From Stictocephala bisonia (taxonomy: Eukaryota > Arthropoda > Insecta > Hemiptera > Membracidae), in assembly GCA_035578905.1 (NCBI GenBank), contig JAQJVL010000322.1, positions 1,005,886 through 1,069,885 of the forward strand: DNA of 64,000 bases. The letters run 5' to 3'. The position numbers and the translations under genes were made by a program. Positions 34,538 to 46,509 of the stretch are shown one piece after another. The stretch's first letter is position 1; each line of letters starts with the position of its first letter. Under the pieces are notes generated by a model, which was not told where the DNA came from, searched no databases, and worked only from the letters and a program-made list of their open reading frames with translations.

Positions 34538-37388
34538 TTATGTGGTCTCCCAGTCATATGCCATAAACTCATCACAGGTATAGAACGCCTGTGACGCTAA
34601 ACAGCGTTTGAGACGAGTTTTTAAAACCTTGGGCTTTGGGGCATTTCTAATTGAATCTGGCAACTTGTTAACAAATCGGACACCCGCATATAAGGGCAAG
34701 CGTTCGTGAACTACCGTCCTGTGTCTCCCAGTTCGGTAGTTGTCCCTGCCCCTCGTATTGTACGTATGTATGTCTCGTCCCCTTATCATGTTTCCCTTAG
34801 AGACATAAAATAAGGTTGTTTCCAATATATAGAGGAAGGGCAGGGTCAACAGTTGCAGTTGTTTGAATGAATCTTTGCAGGATTCTCTGAACCTTAAATG
34901 CGCTATAATACGAATAGCTCGTTTTTGCAATTTGAACACCCTACTGAAATGATTGTTTGCGGAAGCTCCCCATAGAACCAAACCGTAGGTAAGATGGGGG
35001 TAAATCAAACCATAATACGCCGTTATCAGGGTATGAGTTGGGCAATATTTGGCTAGGGCTCTCAAAACATAAATTCCTGAGGCCAATTTGGTACAAACTT
35101 GGTCAATGTGACGGCTCCAGGTTAACCCTCGATCCAGGTGTATTCCCAGGAATTTTGAACTCAACGCATCCTCTAGCATGGTGTCCCCCAACCAAACGGT
35201 TGGTCTCTCAATGTCCTCCTGTGGTCGCAACGCGAAAGACAAGAAATTGCACTTTGCGGGGTTCACTTCGAGATTGATGCTATTGAATTATCGAACGCAG
35301 TTATTTAAATCAACAAAGGTTTGCTGTTCCAAGATCGATTTTTATTCATTAATGAAAAAAAGGGTTGTGTCATCAGCATACTGGATGGGTTTACCATGCA
35401 ATAGTGATGGTTCTATGTCGTTAACATAGATCAAGAACAAGATTGGACTGAGTACTGAACTCTGTGGGACTCCATATCTCATTCAATCGGTTCAGAGAGT
35501 TTGTCTGCAATTTGGACTACTTGGTACCGTCCGCTTAGAAATGAGCGAAGCCACTCGAGTGGTACGCCTCTGACGCCATAAGATTCCAGTTTGTCGAGCA
35601 GCTTAGCGTGGTCAACACAGTCAAAAGCTTTGGACAAGTCAAGAAACACACTAAGTGCGCTGTTTTGACCTTCCAACCCCTCTACAACCTTTTCGACAAG
35701 ACTCACCACTGCGTCTACAGTCGATTTGTTTTTCCTGAAGCCGAATTGGCTGTCAGAAAGTAGGTTGTGTCTGTTTAAAAATTGCGTCAATCTGATTAAA
35801 AACAGTTTTTCGAATATTTTGCTTATAACTGGCAAAATCGAGACCGGCCTATAATTATTTGTAGAGTAGGGATATTCTTTCTTAAAAATTGGTGTGACTT
35901 TTGCTGTTTTAAGGAGCGATGGAAAAACTCCATTTTCGAAAGACAGGTTTATTAATTGTGTTAATGGTTTAATGATATGGTTTGAACATTGTTTAATAAG
36001 CCACATGGACATAAGATTAATGTCGTTGGATTTTTTCGCTGGGAGCTGCTGAATAATTTTTTTGAGCTCTTCCTCTACTGCGAGAGTCAGTGCCATTGAC
36101 GAAACTGGGCTCCTCCTACATGTATGGGGGTCTTGTGAAAATGATGGGTGGGATCTCAACTCACAAGCAACAGAGGCGAAGTATCTGTTAAACTCGTTTG
36201 CTACCCCCACCTCATCCTCCACAAGCCTTTCACCAATTTTAACTTTAATTTGTTTCAATTCTTTTTTATTATTGTTTATGACACTCCAAACAGTTTTTGA
36301 AAGATTTTTTGATGATTCTATTGCTTTGGAGACGTCATAAGCTTTAGCTGCCTGGATCATCTTTCTGTAAATTTTTTTGTATTTTTGTAAAAACAATTTA
36401 AAATTTTCGTTTGAGGTAGTTTTGTAGATTTCAGAGTAAAATTTGAGCTTTTCTCTTGAAACCAAGATGCCTCTAGTGATCCGTTTATTATTCGCCTTCT
36501 TAGGAAATGTTTTAATTATTTTTTTAAGACAGCATGTATTTAGGTAAAAATTTAAACAGTCTGTAAAATATTTAAAATTTTGCTCGACTGTCTGCGATGA
36601 ATCAAAGCATCGCCACTTTTCTTTTGAAAGGGAGGTGTTGAGGAGAGCAATGTTACTTGGCCTTATGTCTCTTATTGTTTTGCTAATTTTGGGCTCCCTT
36701 TTTATTTTATTTCCACTAATTACAGCCTCTTGGCCATAGTGGTCCAAAATGGCAGTATTGACCACGCATGCCGCGACACTCGAAATATTTGATATGACAT
36801 TGTCGATTGCTCTTTGAGTTGTTGCAGACACTCACGTCGGTGTATCGATGAACAACTCAAGGCCAAATGATCTTAGTATATCGACTAGTCTTTTTGTGTT
36901 TGGATTATTGTTGTTCAGTGCATCTATATTAAAGTCGCCCATTATAACATATTTGTGTTTATGGGACGTTAGTTTAGTCAACAATGATTCAAATTTGGAA
37001 AAGAATTTCTTCATTTCCACTGGGAGGCCTGTAAATTCCCACAATGATTATTTTTGAATTGACTGTGTGAAGTTTGATTCCGGCTGCCTCAAAATGCTTT
37101 TCGACTACCTCATTTAGACTGAATGCTAATGTTTTGTTTGGCGAAAATTGCAACACCTCCTCCTTTGGTAAGTGTTCGGCAATATGAACTGGCTAATTAA
37201 AAATTTGGGATTTGACAACGATCAATGTTGTTGCTGTTAAATCCATTTTCAGTTACTACCAGTATGTCTGTCTGTAAGTCTTCACACATGAGTTGAATTT
37301 CGTCAAGTTTGTTCGTGGTGAATTACGCGTTTTGATGGAGAAGTTTCGTTAAATTTTGCTCGTTAAATTTTGGTTGCGTTTTGTAAGT
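34538..37388 (-). pseudogene. LINE D ORF2: endonuclease and reverse transcriptase
   Basis: Pieces: VIMGDFNIDALNNNNPN of the endonuclease (37,044-36,832), the next 450 codons (36,831-35,479) with the DH box AILDHYGQEAV, linker IQAAKAYDVSKAIESSKNLS and reverse transcriptase NYRPVSILPVISKIFEK, FGFRKNKSTVDAV and LSVFLDLSKAFDCVDHA. The catalytic box [11 protein letters not shown] is readable at about 35,390-35,360, followed by a stop. The thumb and C-terminus are in 35,266-34,538 (LDRGLTWSRHID, LQKRAIRIIAHL). Breaks at about 36,832, 35,479 and 35,300 disable it. Confidence 0.85.
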
Positions 37389-38422
37389 CAGTTTTCCCCG
37401 ACGCTGTGGCGAAGGTTCCCTAAAAAAACGTAATTATTATTACTAGGCATTATAATAGGTGAAGGGCTCTGCGAAGTCGGTCGATTGTTCGCTACTGCTT
37501 CTGCATAGCTGACCAGCTGTTGCTGACCTGAATTGGCACTCGTCGCTACTCTTTGGGGATTATTGATGCAGTTGGATGGAGTCACCGCCTCTTCCGCTTG
37601 TCTCATGCATGCCAAGATCAGAATAGCTAACTGCCTCTTGCCAGCCCACCGTAGATGCATGAGGCAGGCATGCCTGGTGAAATAGCGCCTTCCGATATTA
37701 TTTTCGTTTACCATATGCACCCGCTTTAATCTACCGCAGAGTTCTTGAATGAAGTTGTTGACGTAAGTGGTCTGCAAATGGACCGGATTACCCGCTGGCA
37801 GATCGTGTCGCACAGGTAGCGTAGACACGATGACGGCACTAGATTGAATGAGTCGTGATGAGATAATTTTTTCCAGGTTGTTACATATTGTGTTAGCTCT
37901 TCCAACGGCGACATCGTTTGTTCCTGCCATTAGTACCGTGCAGCTCCTTGGTGGTGGTCGGGTTTTAGAGGAAATATTGAGAAGACCTGCTCCAGGCTTA
38001 CATAGTCCACTAACTTGTATGTTGTGGTTCACCTTCTCCTGTATCAGACTTGCTAGATGATGAATGTGGCTGTCCCCCTCTATTTGCAGTGACGAGAATA
38101 GTTGTGGACTCTTGGTGTTGGTGTATGATGTATGTCTTGGCATACGGGTATTCTTTGTGTTGCATTGTGATTTTTTACTTTTGTGTCTGTTTTTGTTTTG
38201 TTTATTATTTATATTTATTTTTGTGTTTCTTGTATGCGGGACATTTTGTTGTTGTTGTACTTCCATTTTTGTCAAGTGGGAGAATCTGTTCTGGGTGTGG
38301 ATGGGTGGAAGTTTTTTATTTTGATTTAGTACCCAGTTACCCTGACCTTCCTGTGATTCTACTATTTTTCCAAATTCGAGCTCCTTTTTTCCGCTCTCAA
38401 TCCAGATCCGATCAAAATCCAT
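37388..38422 (-). CDS. LINE D ORF1 with SGNH/esterase domain
   Basis: 344 open codons. A basic, Asn/Gln/Thr-rich N-terminal part is followed by an esterase-like domain: block I LQIEGDSHIHHLASL (catalytic Ser in GDSH), block III VLMAGTNDVAVG, and VIVSTLPVRHDLP; the C-terminal His block is in HLRWAGKRQLAILIL. An esterase domain in ORF1 is a known feature of CR1/L2 LINEs. The N-terminus may run into foreign sequence because the frame reaches the junction with LINE E. Confidence 0.75.
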   Translation of the reverse strand: MDFDRIWIESGKKELEFGKIVESQEGQGNWVLNQNKKLPPIHTQNRFSHLTKMEVQQQQNVPHTRNTKININNKQNKNRHKSKKSQCNTKNTRMPRHTSYTNTKSPQLFSSLQIEGDSHIHHLASLIQEKVNHNIQVSGLCKPGAGLLNISSKTRPPPRSCTVLMAGTNDVAVGRANTICNNLEKIISSRLIQSSAVIVSTLPVRHDLPAGNPVHLQTTYVNNFIQELCGRLKRVHMVNENNIGRRYFTRHACLMHLRWAGKRQLAILILACMRQAEEAVTPSNCINNPQRVATSANSGQQQLVSYAEAVANNRPTSQSPSPIIMPSNNNYVFLGNLRHSVGEN

Positions 38423-38424
38423 TC

Positions 38425-40845
38425 ATAAACGGATTTTATCTTTGTATTGATCATGTATACACTGATCTTCCAAAATATCATGTTACTGCTTCTGTTCTTG
38501 TGACTGCTTTGGCAGATCACCGTGCTCAGATGACTGTGGTCAAGCTGCCTCTGCAAAAGGGGCCTGCCCCAAAATGTCGTTCTTGCCAATCATTCACACA
38601 TGAAAACACTTTGATATTCAAAAATGTTCCTGCTCATGAGAAATGGCCAGAGATTTATAGTGCAGATTCAGTTGAAACAAAAATGGAGAAATTCATCTCT
38701 TTAATTTCATTTTACATAGACCAGGTTTTCGCAGAAAGGAAAGTAATGTACAGGAAAAAAGGTCTTATAGCAAAATGTCTCAAGCAAAGAGCAGGCTGAT
38801 CTTCAGGACTTAGTCAATTGGTGATATTTCATTACCAAGGATCCGGAAAGATCCAACCCACTAAGGCAACACTACCTAAGACAAAAAGCTCAATATCGCA
38901 ACAGTATAAAATCTCCAAAGTCTCTCAAGGTGTCTAAACAAATTAATAACTCCTCAAACAAGTCAAAAACAATGTGGAACATCATAAATAAAATAGGTTC
39001 ACCTCAAAATCTAATCATGATTTGAATTTTGCTGTAAAAAATAGCAGAGGAGACCTATTTCGTCATCCAAAGGAGGTTTAAACCTTTTTAATAATTTTTT
39101 ATAAGTATAGGCCTATCACACTTTGAATGGCAATAATACTAGTTTCTCTTCAAACAAATATTCCACTTCAAATGCCTTCTTTCTAAAACCCGTAAGCACA
39201 GCAGAATTTATTGATTTAATATATTCATTACAGCCCAAAACAGCATCTGGAATTGATAACTCCTAAAAACCTGCTCAAAATTAATAGCAAATCCCCTTGT
39301 AAACATTATTAACACAGCTCATTTGAAACTGGGGGTTTTCCAGATTTTCTAAAGCTCTCAGTTTTAAGCCCAATTTTTAAGAAAGGAAAAAAGAAAATGC
39401 TTGACAATAATACACCTATTGCGATAACATCTTCATTCTACAAAGCTTTTGAGAAAGCAGTTTTAAATAGATTGACTTCTTTTGTAGATAAACATAATAT
39501 TTTATTTTCTGATCAATTTGGCTTTTTAAAGGGCAAGTCTACTGTTGATGCCATGTTTTCTCTTACTAACATCAAAGTAAAAGAACTGGATCAACGGAAA
39601 TTTGTTGCGGGTATCTTCTTTGATCTCCGTAAGGCCTTTGACATGGTAAAATCATGTCTTACTTCTACAGAAACTTGAGAGCATTAGAATTAGGAGGACT
39701 GCTCTAAAATGGTTCTCCTCCTTCCTCACTGGGCGTAGGCAAATATTAAAGATACCTTTTTTAGATCTAGATTTTATGAAATATTCATACTCAGATGAGA
39801 AATTTGTCATCTCTGGAATCCCTCAGGGTTCTATCCTGGGCCCGCTACTGTTCATTTTACATATAAATGACTTAAAATCAAGTGTTTTTAAGGGTAATCT
39901 TTGTCTTTTCACAGATGACACTTCACTCACTACATCACAGCAGGCACGACAAGAATTGACTGTTATGTTGAATCAAATAATATTGTGCAGTTGTTCCAAG
40001 AACATTTTTTGTGTGTCAATTCTGATAAATCTAAAGTGATTGATTTTTCGATTGGTCATAAAGAAAAAATTACATCTACAATTTTCCTTGTGTGAAAGTG
40101 TTATAACTGCGAAACATGACGTAACATTTTTGGGACTTCACCTTGATTCGAATTTAAAATGTCATGCCCACATAGAACGTGTCACTAGCCATGTATCTTC
40201 GGGAGTTTTTGTATTAAGACGTCTGTACACCTTTTCCACTATTGAGATTATTCTTTCAGCATATTATGCCCTCATCTATGAATTTCTTGCATATACAGTT
40301 GTGATTTGGGGATCTGAGAGTTAATAAACGAAGACTCTTTTCATTCTTCAAAAACGTACTGTGAGGATAATTGCAGGAATCAGAAAAACAGAATCAAGTA
40401 CACCCTACTTCAAGGCTTTTCATATACTCACCTTTCCATCTATTTACATTTTGGAGTCACTAACTTTTCTGAAAAAGAACCAACACCTTTTCTTAGAATT
40501 TATACCACCTTCAAACACTATAACCAGGAACAAAACCAACTACAACATACCACCAAACAAATCAATTTTTTTCAAAAACCATACGACTTATAATTTTATT
40601 AAAATATTCAATAACCCTTCAATTACTCTGAAACAAAAATGTAATGTGGTTACCTTCAGAACCAATGTAAAAAAAATTTTTACTTAAAAACTGTTTTTAT
40701 ACTATTAGGGATTATTTTAATAAGAAATATGTTTAGTTTTAATATTTGTATTATAGGTTTTAATATGTATTGAGCTATGTTTAATGACGACTGCTAATGA
40801 AAGTAAATTTGTTTTATGGTAATAAAGATAGTTTGAACTAAATTA
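38425..40845 (+). mobile_element. LINE E: Jockey-like element, decayed
   Basis: Plus-strand LINE starting in the endonuclease (FYLCIDHVYTDLPKYHVTAS then ALADHRAQ, 38,430-38,530), a linker, and a reverse transcriptase broken over 39,397-40,687. The 3' end has TGGTAATAAAGATAGTTTGA at about 40,817-40,836. It is 5'-truncated and joined back-to-back with LINE D. Confidence 0.75.
39397..40687 (+). pseudogene. LINE E reverse transcriptase, broken
   Basis: Islands: ITSSFYKAFEKAVLNRLTSF, FSDQFGFLKGKSTVDAMF and GIFFDLRKAFDMV (39,397-39,678); ISGIPQGSILGPLLFILHIN and LFTDDTSLTTS, where the catalytic Tyr-Ala is Phe-Thr but both Asp remain (39,776-40,039); FLGLHLDSNLKCHAHIERV (40,040-40,324); LQKRTVRIIAGI (40,345-40,380). 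At least three frame breaks. Confidence 0.8.
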
Positions 40846-40849
40846 AGAC

Positions 40850-41095
40850 GCTACAGAAAAATTAAGAAATTATGTACATTAGTACAATTACTATGACCAT
40901 TAATCTAATTAGTATGCAAATCAATATGCTAATTAGTATGCGAATTATTTACAATAATTTTTCCGTAATTTTTTTAAGTTTGCGATTATTTGCAATTTTG
41001 TGCAAAATATAGTGATGTATGTTTAACTCTTAAACCTTCTCAAAAAAAGTGATGACGTCATTTGCGCCGAACCCAACCTTTTACTCTACTGTTAT
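40850..41095 (-). repeat. CRE-bearing repeat, copy 2 (inverted relative to 18,108)
   Basis: On the minus strand it starts AGTAAAAGGTTGGGTTCGGC, has TGACGTCA (41,053-41,060 on plus) and the same run of GCATACTAATTAGCATATTG-type motifs ending AATTAGATTAATGG as copy 1. The second CRE and the heat shock element of copy 1 are not preserved. The two copies face each other across 22.5 kb of intron. Confidence 0.65.
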
Positions 41096-42100
41096 TTATT
41101 AAAAGTATTAGTAACTTTACATGTTTATTCTAATGAAGTTCGAAATTCAGATTAATAGTTCCGAATAAAACTGTTTGCAAAATTCACCATCTTTTACCAC
41201 CCACAATTTTTATAAACAACTACTTTGAATGACAATTATACTTTTAGGATAGCTAATCCTTAAATAATATCCAACAGTGGCATAAAAAAAATTAATAAAC
41301 CCAAAATAATACTGTTTTATTAAAGTTTGGAAGCTGGCAAATATTCCAAGTACCTTAATATTGAAGATTAAATTACTAAACAATTTCATTGAGAAATAAT
41401 CAACAGTAAACAAACTATCGATACTGCAGTGTGTCTAAGGGACCATATAGAACAAAACTTCTCTATCCAAACAAATAGTTTTATTGGATCGAACATTGTT
41501 CTTATTTGTAGACTAATATTTTTTAATATTTATTTAATAAAATTTTTAATTCATTTAGAAAGATAAAAATAACTTAAACAAAATAACGGAAAACAAAACA
41601 ATTTGTAGTATTTCATAATAATGGCAATGTGTTTTGCAGCAATAAACCAGGGTAGAAGGTTTTCCATTAGTATCGGTAATCATTAATTAAAGTGTATTTC
41701 TACATCCTCAAAACAAGAATACAATCTTTTTTAGAATTAGTTTCTTTTATTATTATTATTTATTTATTAATTTTTTTGTTTGTTTGTTTTATAGGCCCTT
41801 TATTGTAGGTTTATTTATTTATGTGTTGTTTGCATATGTTTTATAGTTATTATTGATTTTTTACTAATGCTTAACTGAATAATTTGCAATTTTAGTTGTT
41901 TTGATTTAATTGTTACCATTATATAAAGTTTATAACTGTTATTGTTTCTGGCGTATTCTAACACAAACTAATGAAATTTGAGGTTAGGTTAGAAACCTAG
42001 TCACAGAACTTCTATAGCAAATTGTTCGAGCTTTGTGGTTGTATGATAAAAATACTCAAAATAATTTTAAAAGTGACCAGGAATCAATATGGATGAGTAC
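41096..42100. other. AT-rich intron, nothing recognised
   Basis: Intron downstream of the exon at 42,101 (minus strand). It holds TTTATT/TTTG short-repeat runs at about 41,740-41,830. No coding frame. Confidence 0.5.
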
Positions 42101-42313
42101 CTCAGAGGGAACGCCAAGGTGGAGAACGGCGGGAGACACGGAAGAGACGCGTAGAGCACGACTGTCCACGACGATAATCTCAGCAGATCTGCCGTCCTTG
42201 GTCATACCTCCGGGATGGGTTGAGCAGTCTAGGACAGCCTGCCCCGTCATCAGTGTGCCGACAGGGACTGAGATTACCAAGGTCGTGTCTTGTGCAAATA
42301 CCTCCTTGACCAC
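42101..42313 (-). CDS. Host gene exon (beta-strand-rich, start of IPT/TIG-like segment)
   Basis: Acceptor ATATGGTAG before 42,313 and donor TCTGAG/GTACTC at 42,101/42,100. It is 213 nt, exactly 71 codons, phase 0 at both ends. It encodes VVKEVFAQDTTLVISVPVGT, a Cys-containing turn, RSAEIIVVDSRALRVSS and VSPAVLHLGVPSE. It joins the exon at 59,632 upstream (…HSTSV) and the exon at 17,703 downstream (LTLEVEG…) without loss of frame. The introns on either side are 17.3 and 24.4 kb. Extracellular beta-sandwich character is inference. Confidence 0.88.
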
Positions 42314-43190
42314 CTACCATATAAAAAAAATTATGGTCTGAAATCAAAATAATAGCAAACGTTATTCCTCCAAAAAATTGCAGTAATGTCAATGTTTTGC
42401 CAGAAACTTTTAACCACCAATAAATCAAATGTGCGAAAAGGCTATCACAGTTAAATAAAGGTGGGAGCCTTACCAATTTAAAAAGGAGCAAATACACAAA
42501 TTTACAAACATAGCACTTGCAACGTACATGCTTATATGTAATGTCCATGTAGCCTTTTAACCCTGGAAAAATTCTTTTGGGTTCAGTAAAATATACTAGA
42601 CATATTTTATAAGAGACTTGCGAAAAATACTGGATCAAAATTTGCGTTTTTGTAAATATTTTGTAAAAAATAATATTTATTGTTTTATAACATAGACACT
42701 ACTTTTTTCTTACAAAATAAATGTATTTCACATAAAAATATCTAAGCTCAGAATTAAAACACCAAAACTAACAAAAAATAAAATAAACAATTCTTTTTCT
42801 TTTTGAAGCATAATAACTACTTTTCATAAAGACCTTTCAGTAGGCAACATTATATCTATAATCATCACATTGTAATTGTAAGTCTAGAGAAAAAATCATA
42901 CACATGCTTCTAATAATAAGTAAGATTTATGAGTGCTTCCAACTTATGGTAAAATCAACAAATTGTCCATATTTACAACTAAATATTGTTTTTTAGTAAT
43001 CTTGGTGCAATTTTAAAGTACACAACACCAATGTACTATTGTAATAAACAATATATGCCAAAAAAACCATTATATAGAACTAAATAAAACCAATGCAGTT
43101 GTTATCAGGGAGCCGATGCGAGCGGTCATCGCAATTGACAAGCACGCCTGGGTACCCGCCTGACGATTCCTGATTTATATTGCTAATCAG
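42314..43190. other. AT-rich intron
   Basis: Mostly AT-rich intron between the exon at 42,313 and the E2 element. Nothing is supported apart from a slightly GC-richer stretch at 43,100-43,180. Confidence 0.5.
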
Positions 43191-43374
43191 TCGACTTTTT
43201 GTTTGATATATTTTGTCCTCAGTTTCGCCATCTTATTATTATTTTATTATTGCATTATTTATTCTTACCATTTATTAGTGTGTTTGTGACAGTGATATTG
43301 TTTATTTCTGCCACATTATTTTATCTAATATGGTGTGTGGCAAGTGTAATTGTGATTTTGTTAATTCCCACACC
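43100..43374 (+). mobile_element. Possible LINE 5' end interrupted by E2
   Basis: The sequence resembles a LINE leader (GATGCGAGCGGTCATCGCAA, then a T-rich run) followed by ATGGTGTGTGGCAAGTGTAA (from 43,330), which would code MVCGKCNCDFVNS, a Cys-rich start like some LINE ORF1 proteins. It is cut by the E2 terminus about 45 bp later. This is a weak call. Confidence 0.25.
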
Positions 43375-43870
43375 CGTGGGAAAATTCCCTCCCAAAATTC
43401 CCTCATCCAAGATGGCGGTCTTTATACTATATAAAATACACTATAATAAATGGCTAACGCGTCGTCTGCTGGTCGGGAACGCATGCGCGTTGTCACTCTA
43501 CTCATATATACACTACTCCATATACTCTATGTGCTCGACCCGATCGTAGCGCACCTGGTGGCAAAACTTAGCACATCCTTTTGGAAACATGGTGCCTTCG
43601 GAAGGGAAGTCCCCATGGGAAAATTCCCTCCCTCAAATTCAGTCGTTATAGTATAAAAAAATACACTCTTAACCTTTCCCATCTCATACTATATAAAATG
43701 CAAAAGATGGCGGCCATTTACATATGTACAATATAAAATGCTTTCGTGTACTTCCTGCGACCGTCGGCTACCTTCGTACACGTCGTCTGCTGGTCTGGCG
43801 CACACCCAAATGCCACGTTCTGATTGGTTACCCCCCTACTTTACAAGTAATCTTTCTCACACGTACTGTT
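43375..43870 (+). promoter_or_regulatory. E2 left terminal module block
   Basis: Read left to right: TTCCCTCCCAAAATTCCCTC, CCAAGATGGCGGTC, a TATACTATATAAAATAC box, GTCGTCTGCTGGTC, CGCATGCGCG, then a second round (about 43,610-43,845) with TTCCCTCCC, AAGATGGCGGCC, TATACTATATAAAATGC and CGTTCTGATTGG, an inverted CCAAT box. The second round (about 43,510-43,740) has no counterpart on the right arm, so the left end was enlarged or the right end reduced. Confidence 0.6.
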
Positions 43871-46235
43871 AGACTACTTATTTAATTTAATTTTTCTCAA
43901 ATTTTAACAAATAAACAGTTAACATACGCTCTTAGCTTTGGGTACTCATCCACGGCTTCCTACACTGTTACCTACCTATACTTATCTATCGAATCACAGA
44001 TCATCCTCAAACCCCTACTTAACACTCTAGGCAACCCGCAATACATGTTTTTAATTAATTATTTATTCAAAAATGAAGGGACAATTCTTTTTATTTAATC
44101 TGTTTATAATTTGTAATACACTAATATCCTATCAATTTTAATTAGTTTTTTATTTTATATTAAATACTCTGTTAACGTGCGCTCTTACCTTCAACTACCA
44201 TCTACTTCTGGTTAACTTCATATTAAACACACTCGACATCCTCTAAACCTAACACGCTAGCTTAACGCTCTTATCCTAGAGCCCTCATGCCTAACCGAAC
44301 TATTCAACCTAAATTACTTTGCTCGGTGCCACCGACAGTCCATTCAGTTCTCACACAACACAGGCTGACCTCAATATTGTTTGCTATTTTAATTGGCACC
44401 AGACGGACTGCATATCAACCACATTTTAACCCTAGAGGTCAAGTTTAGTGATATCAAACAGCATTATATGCATTTCCTCAGAGATAGTCGTAGAATCCGA
44501 CCATATCTCATCTATTATTAAACAAAACGAAAGAATTATTGGTATTATAGTCCCACACTTTTAAAAAAAGAGAGCAAAAATAATTTATTTACACACTTCG
44601 TTTTATTCAGTAAAATCAATTGATATTCCTGTTATTTCCAATTATCATACGTAATACATAGAACCTTTTTCAATAATTTGTGCTTTATATTTAAATCATT
44701 ACAAGTAAACCTAATTTTAACAAAGTTTTATCTATTTGTTTTGTTGTAAATTCCATAATGTATACATGCCAACACATTACATTATATGTGTAATAATGAG
44801 AGATCGTACATCAAAATTATACTGTAATTTCTAATGTTTCTATAGTTTAGGTAGGATTTTAAACAATATGTATAACATTTATAGCTTAATACCATATCAA
44901 ATTACATTTATACACATTGTGTGTGCTATTGGAAAATGTCTCAGATCAAGCAAGAACTACCAACATAGTAGTCTCCAAAGCCCTTAAAATTTAGTTAAAA
45001 TGTCCATAAATAGAGTTATTTGTGTACAAAATATGTTATAATTCCCTAAAAGCATTAAAATGCAGTGTCATAACAACGATATTTGTCCTAAACATTAAAA
45101 AACTCTTTAAAATACTCTTATAGAAACCTTTATAAACTTAGTTTGAGCTCAAAACAACGTACAAAACTGATGTAACACTTGTAAATTAATTTTTTATCCT
45201 ATATAGCTATTTAGTTGACTCTAATTAGCTGACAACGTTTAAGTAGCCAATAGGAATAAATTCTCTGTAATGTTCACATTTTAAGCTTGATTTTAACAAA
45301 ACCTGGTGCTATTGATTATTTTCATCTATTTATTATACAAATAAACGAATAGTTAGTTGAAATGTGTCTATTGTAGAAACTTTGGTATTAACAGTAAGAA
45401 AGTTTGGTTTCTTTTAACTATAATATACTCGATCAGAAAATGTATATAAAACACTCCCAAAGACTCAAACACATGGAGAACCTACTTACTGAACACACTG
45501 CACCGTTGACAGATCACCTACCTATCCATTACATAAAACCTTTGTTTGTCCACCCAGATATTTTATGAAATTAAGTGGCAGAGAGGGCTTTATAGCCCTA
45601 AATTCACCTTATAAAGTAACAATAAAGTAGTTTTCATTAAATTTCCATCCAAAATACATATATAAACTACCTACCAAGCACTAATACCCTTCCTATCCAG
45701 TAGTAAGACCCTCCTACCCACCTATTCAACACACAGATAGACTACGTAACTAACCATTACATAAAACCTTAGATTGACACTCAACATTCATGGATGACTT
45801 ACCTACCAAACATACATACCACACACCATAAAATCATGACTTAACAGTCCACCAACCTACTCAACACTGTACCTCCGATATATCACCTAACTTATAAACT
45901 TATAAATAAACTCCATTACATTTGACCTTTGATTGCTCATCTACCTATCCAAAACACATGTACAAGACACCTACCAAGCTCCATAACCCTACCTATCCAT
46001 TAGTAAGACTCTCCTACCCACTTAGCCAACACACAGCTATCTTTACAGACCAACTACCCTCCCATCACATAAGACTATTGGCAGACTCTACCTACTTAAC
46101 ATACAAGACTTACCATACACTCTACATAGAAGACGTTTGATTCCTCTGCACACAAGATTCCATAGGACACACCCTACATCCACCTCTCATCCTACAGACA
46201 AACCTCCTAGAGAACTACCCATCCACCATAAAAAC
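43871..46235 (+). repeat. E2 left arm, AT-rich outer segment
   Basis: About 2.4 kb whose reverse complement is found at about 52,890-55,250 with very few differences by eye, for example CATACGCTCTTAGCTTTGGG near 43,925 and the CAATTGATATTCCTGTTATT block near 44,620. No gene is supported. The short frame at 45,922-46,140 recurs on the right arm only because the DNA is repeated. Confidence 0.75.
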
Positions 46236-46302
46236 ACTATTTCTTCATATAATCATGTTTTAAAATAACATTATTACACTGTAAGATAGGTTTAATAAAG
46301 CT

Positions 46303-46509
<207 letters not shown>

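Larger units (their letters stand above)
34352..38425 (-). mobile_element. LINE D: CR1-type element with esterase ORF1, near full length
   Basis: The longest LINE in the window, with ORF1 and ORF2 in order on the minus strand and a TTTGATTTGATTTGATTGAT tail at 34,352-34,372. ORF1 holds an SGNH/esterase domain, which is known for CR1/L2-type LINEs and so classifies the family. It meets the oppositely oriented LINE E at about 38,425; the two 5' ends touch. It shares the tail and protein sequence with LINE B. Confidence 0.85.

Noticed and set aside
42180..42638. 152-codon minus frame overlapping the host exon
   Set aside because: It is in a different frame from the phase-consistent exon and runs into intron sequence.
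43199..43656. Plus-strand hydrophobic and basic frames across the E2 left end
   Set aside because: They cross the element border and overlap module repeats; not a coherent protein.
45922..46140. 72-codon frame repeated at 52,392-52,604 and 52,968-53,186
   Set aside because: The copies are parts of the inverted and duplicated DNA of E2, so conservation follows from the repeat. There is no codon-level evidence, and the amino acid content mirrors the repeat motifs.
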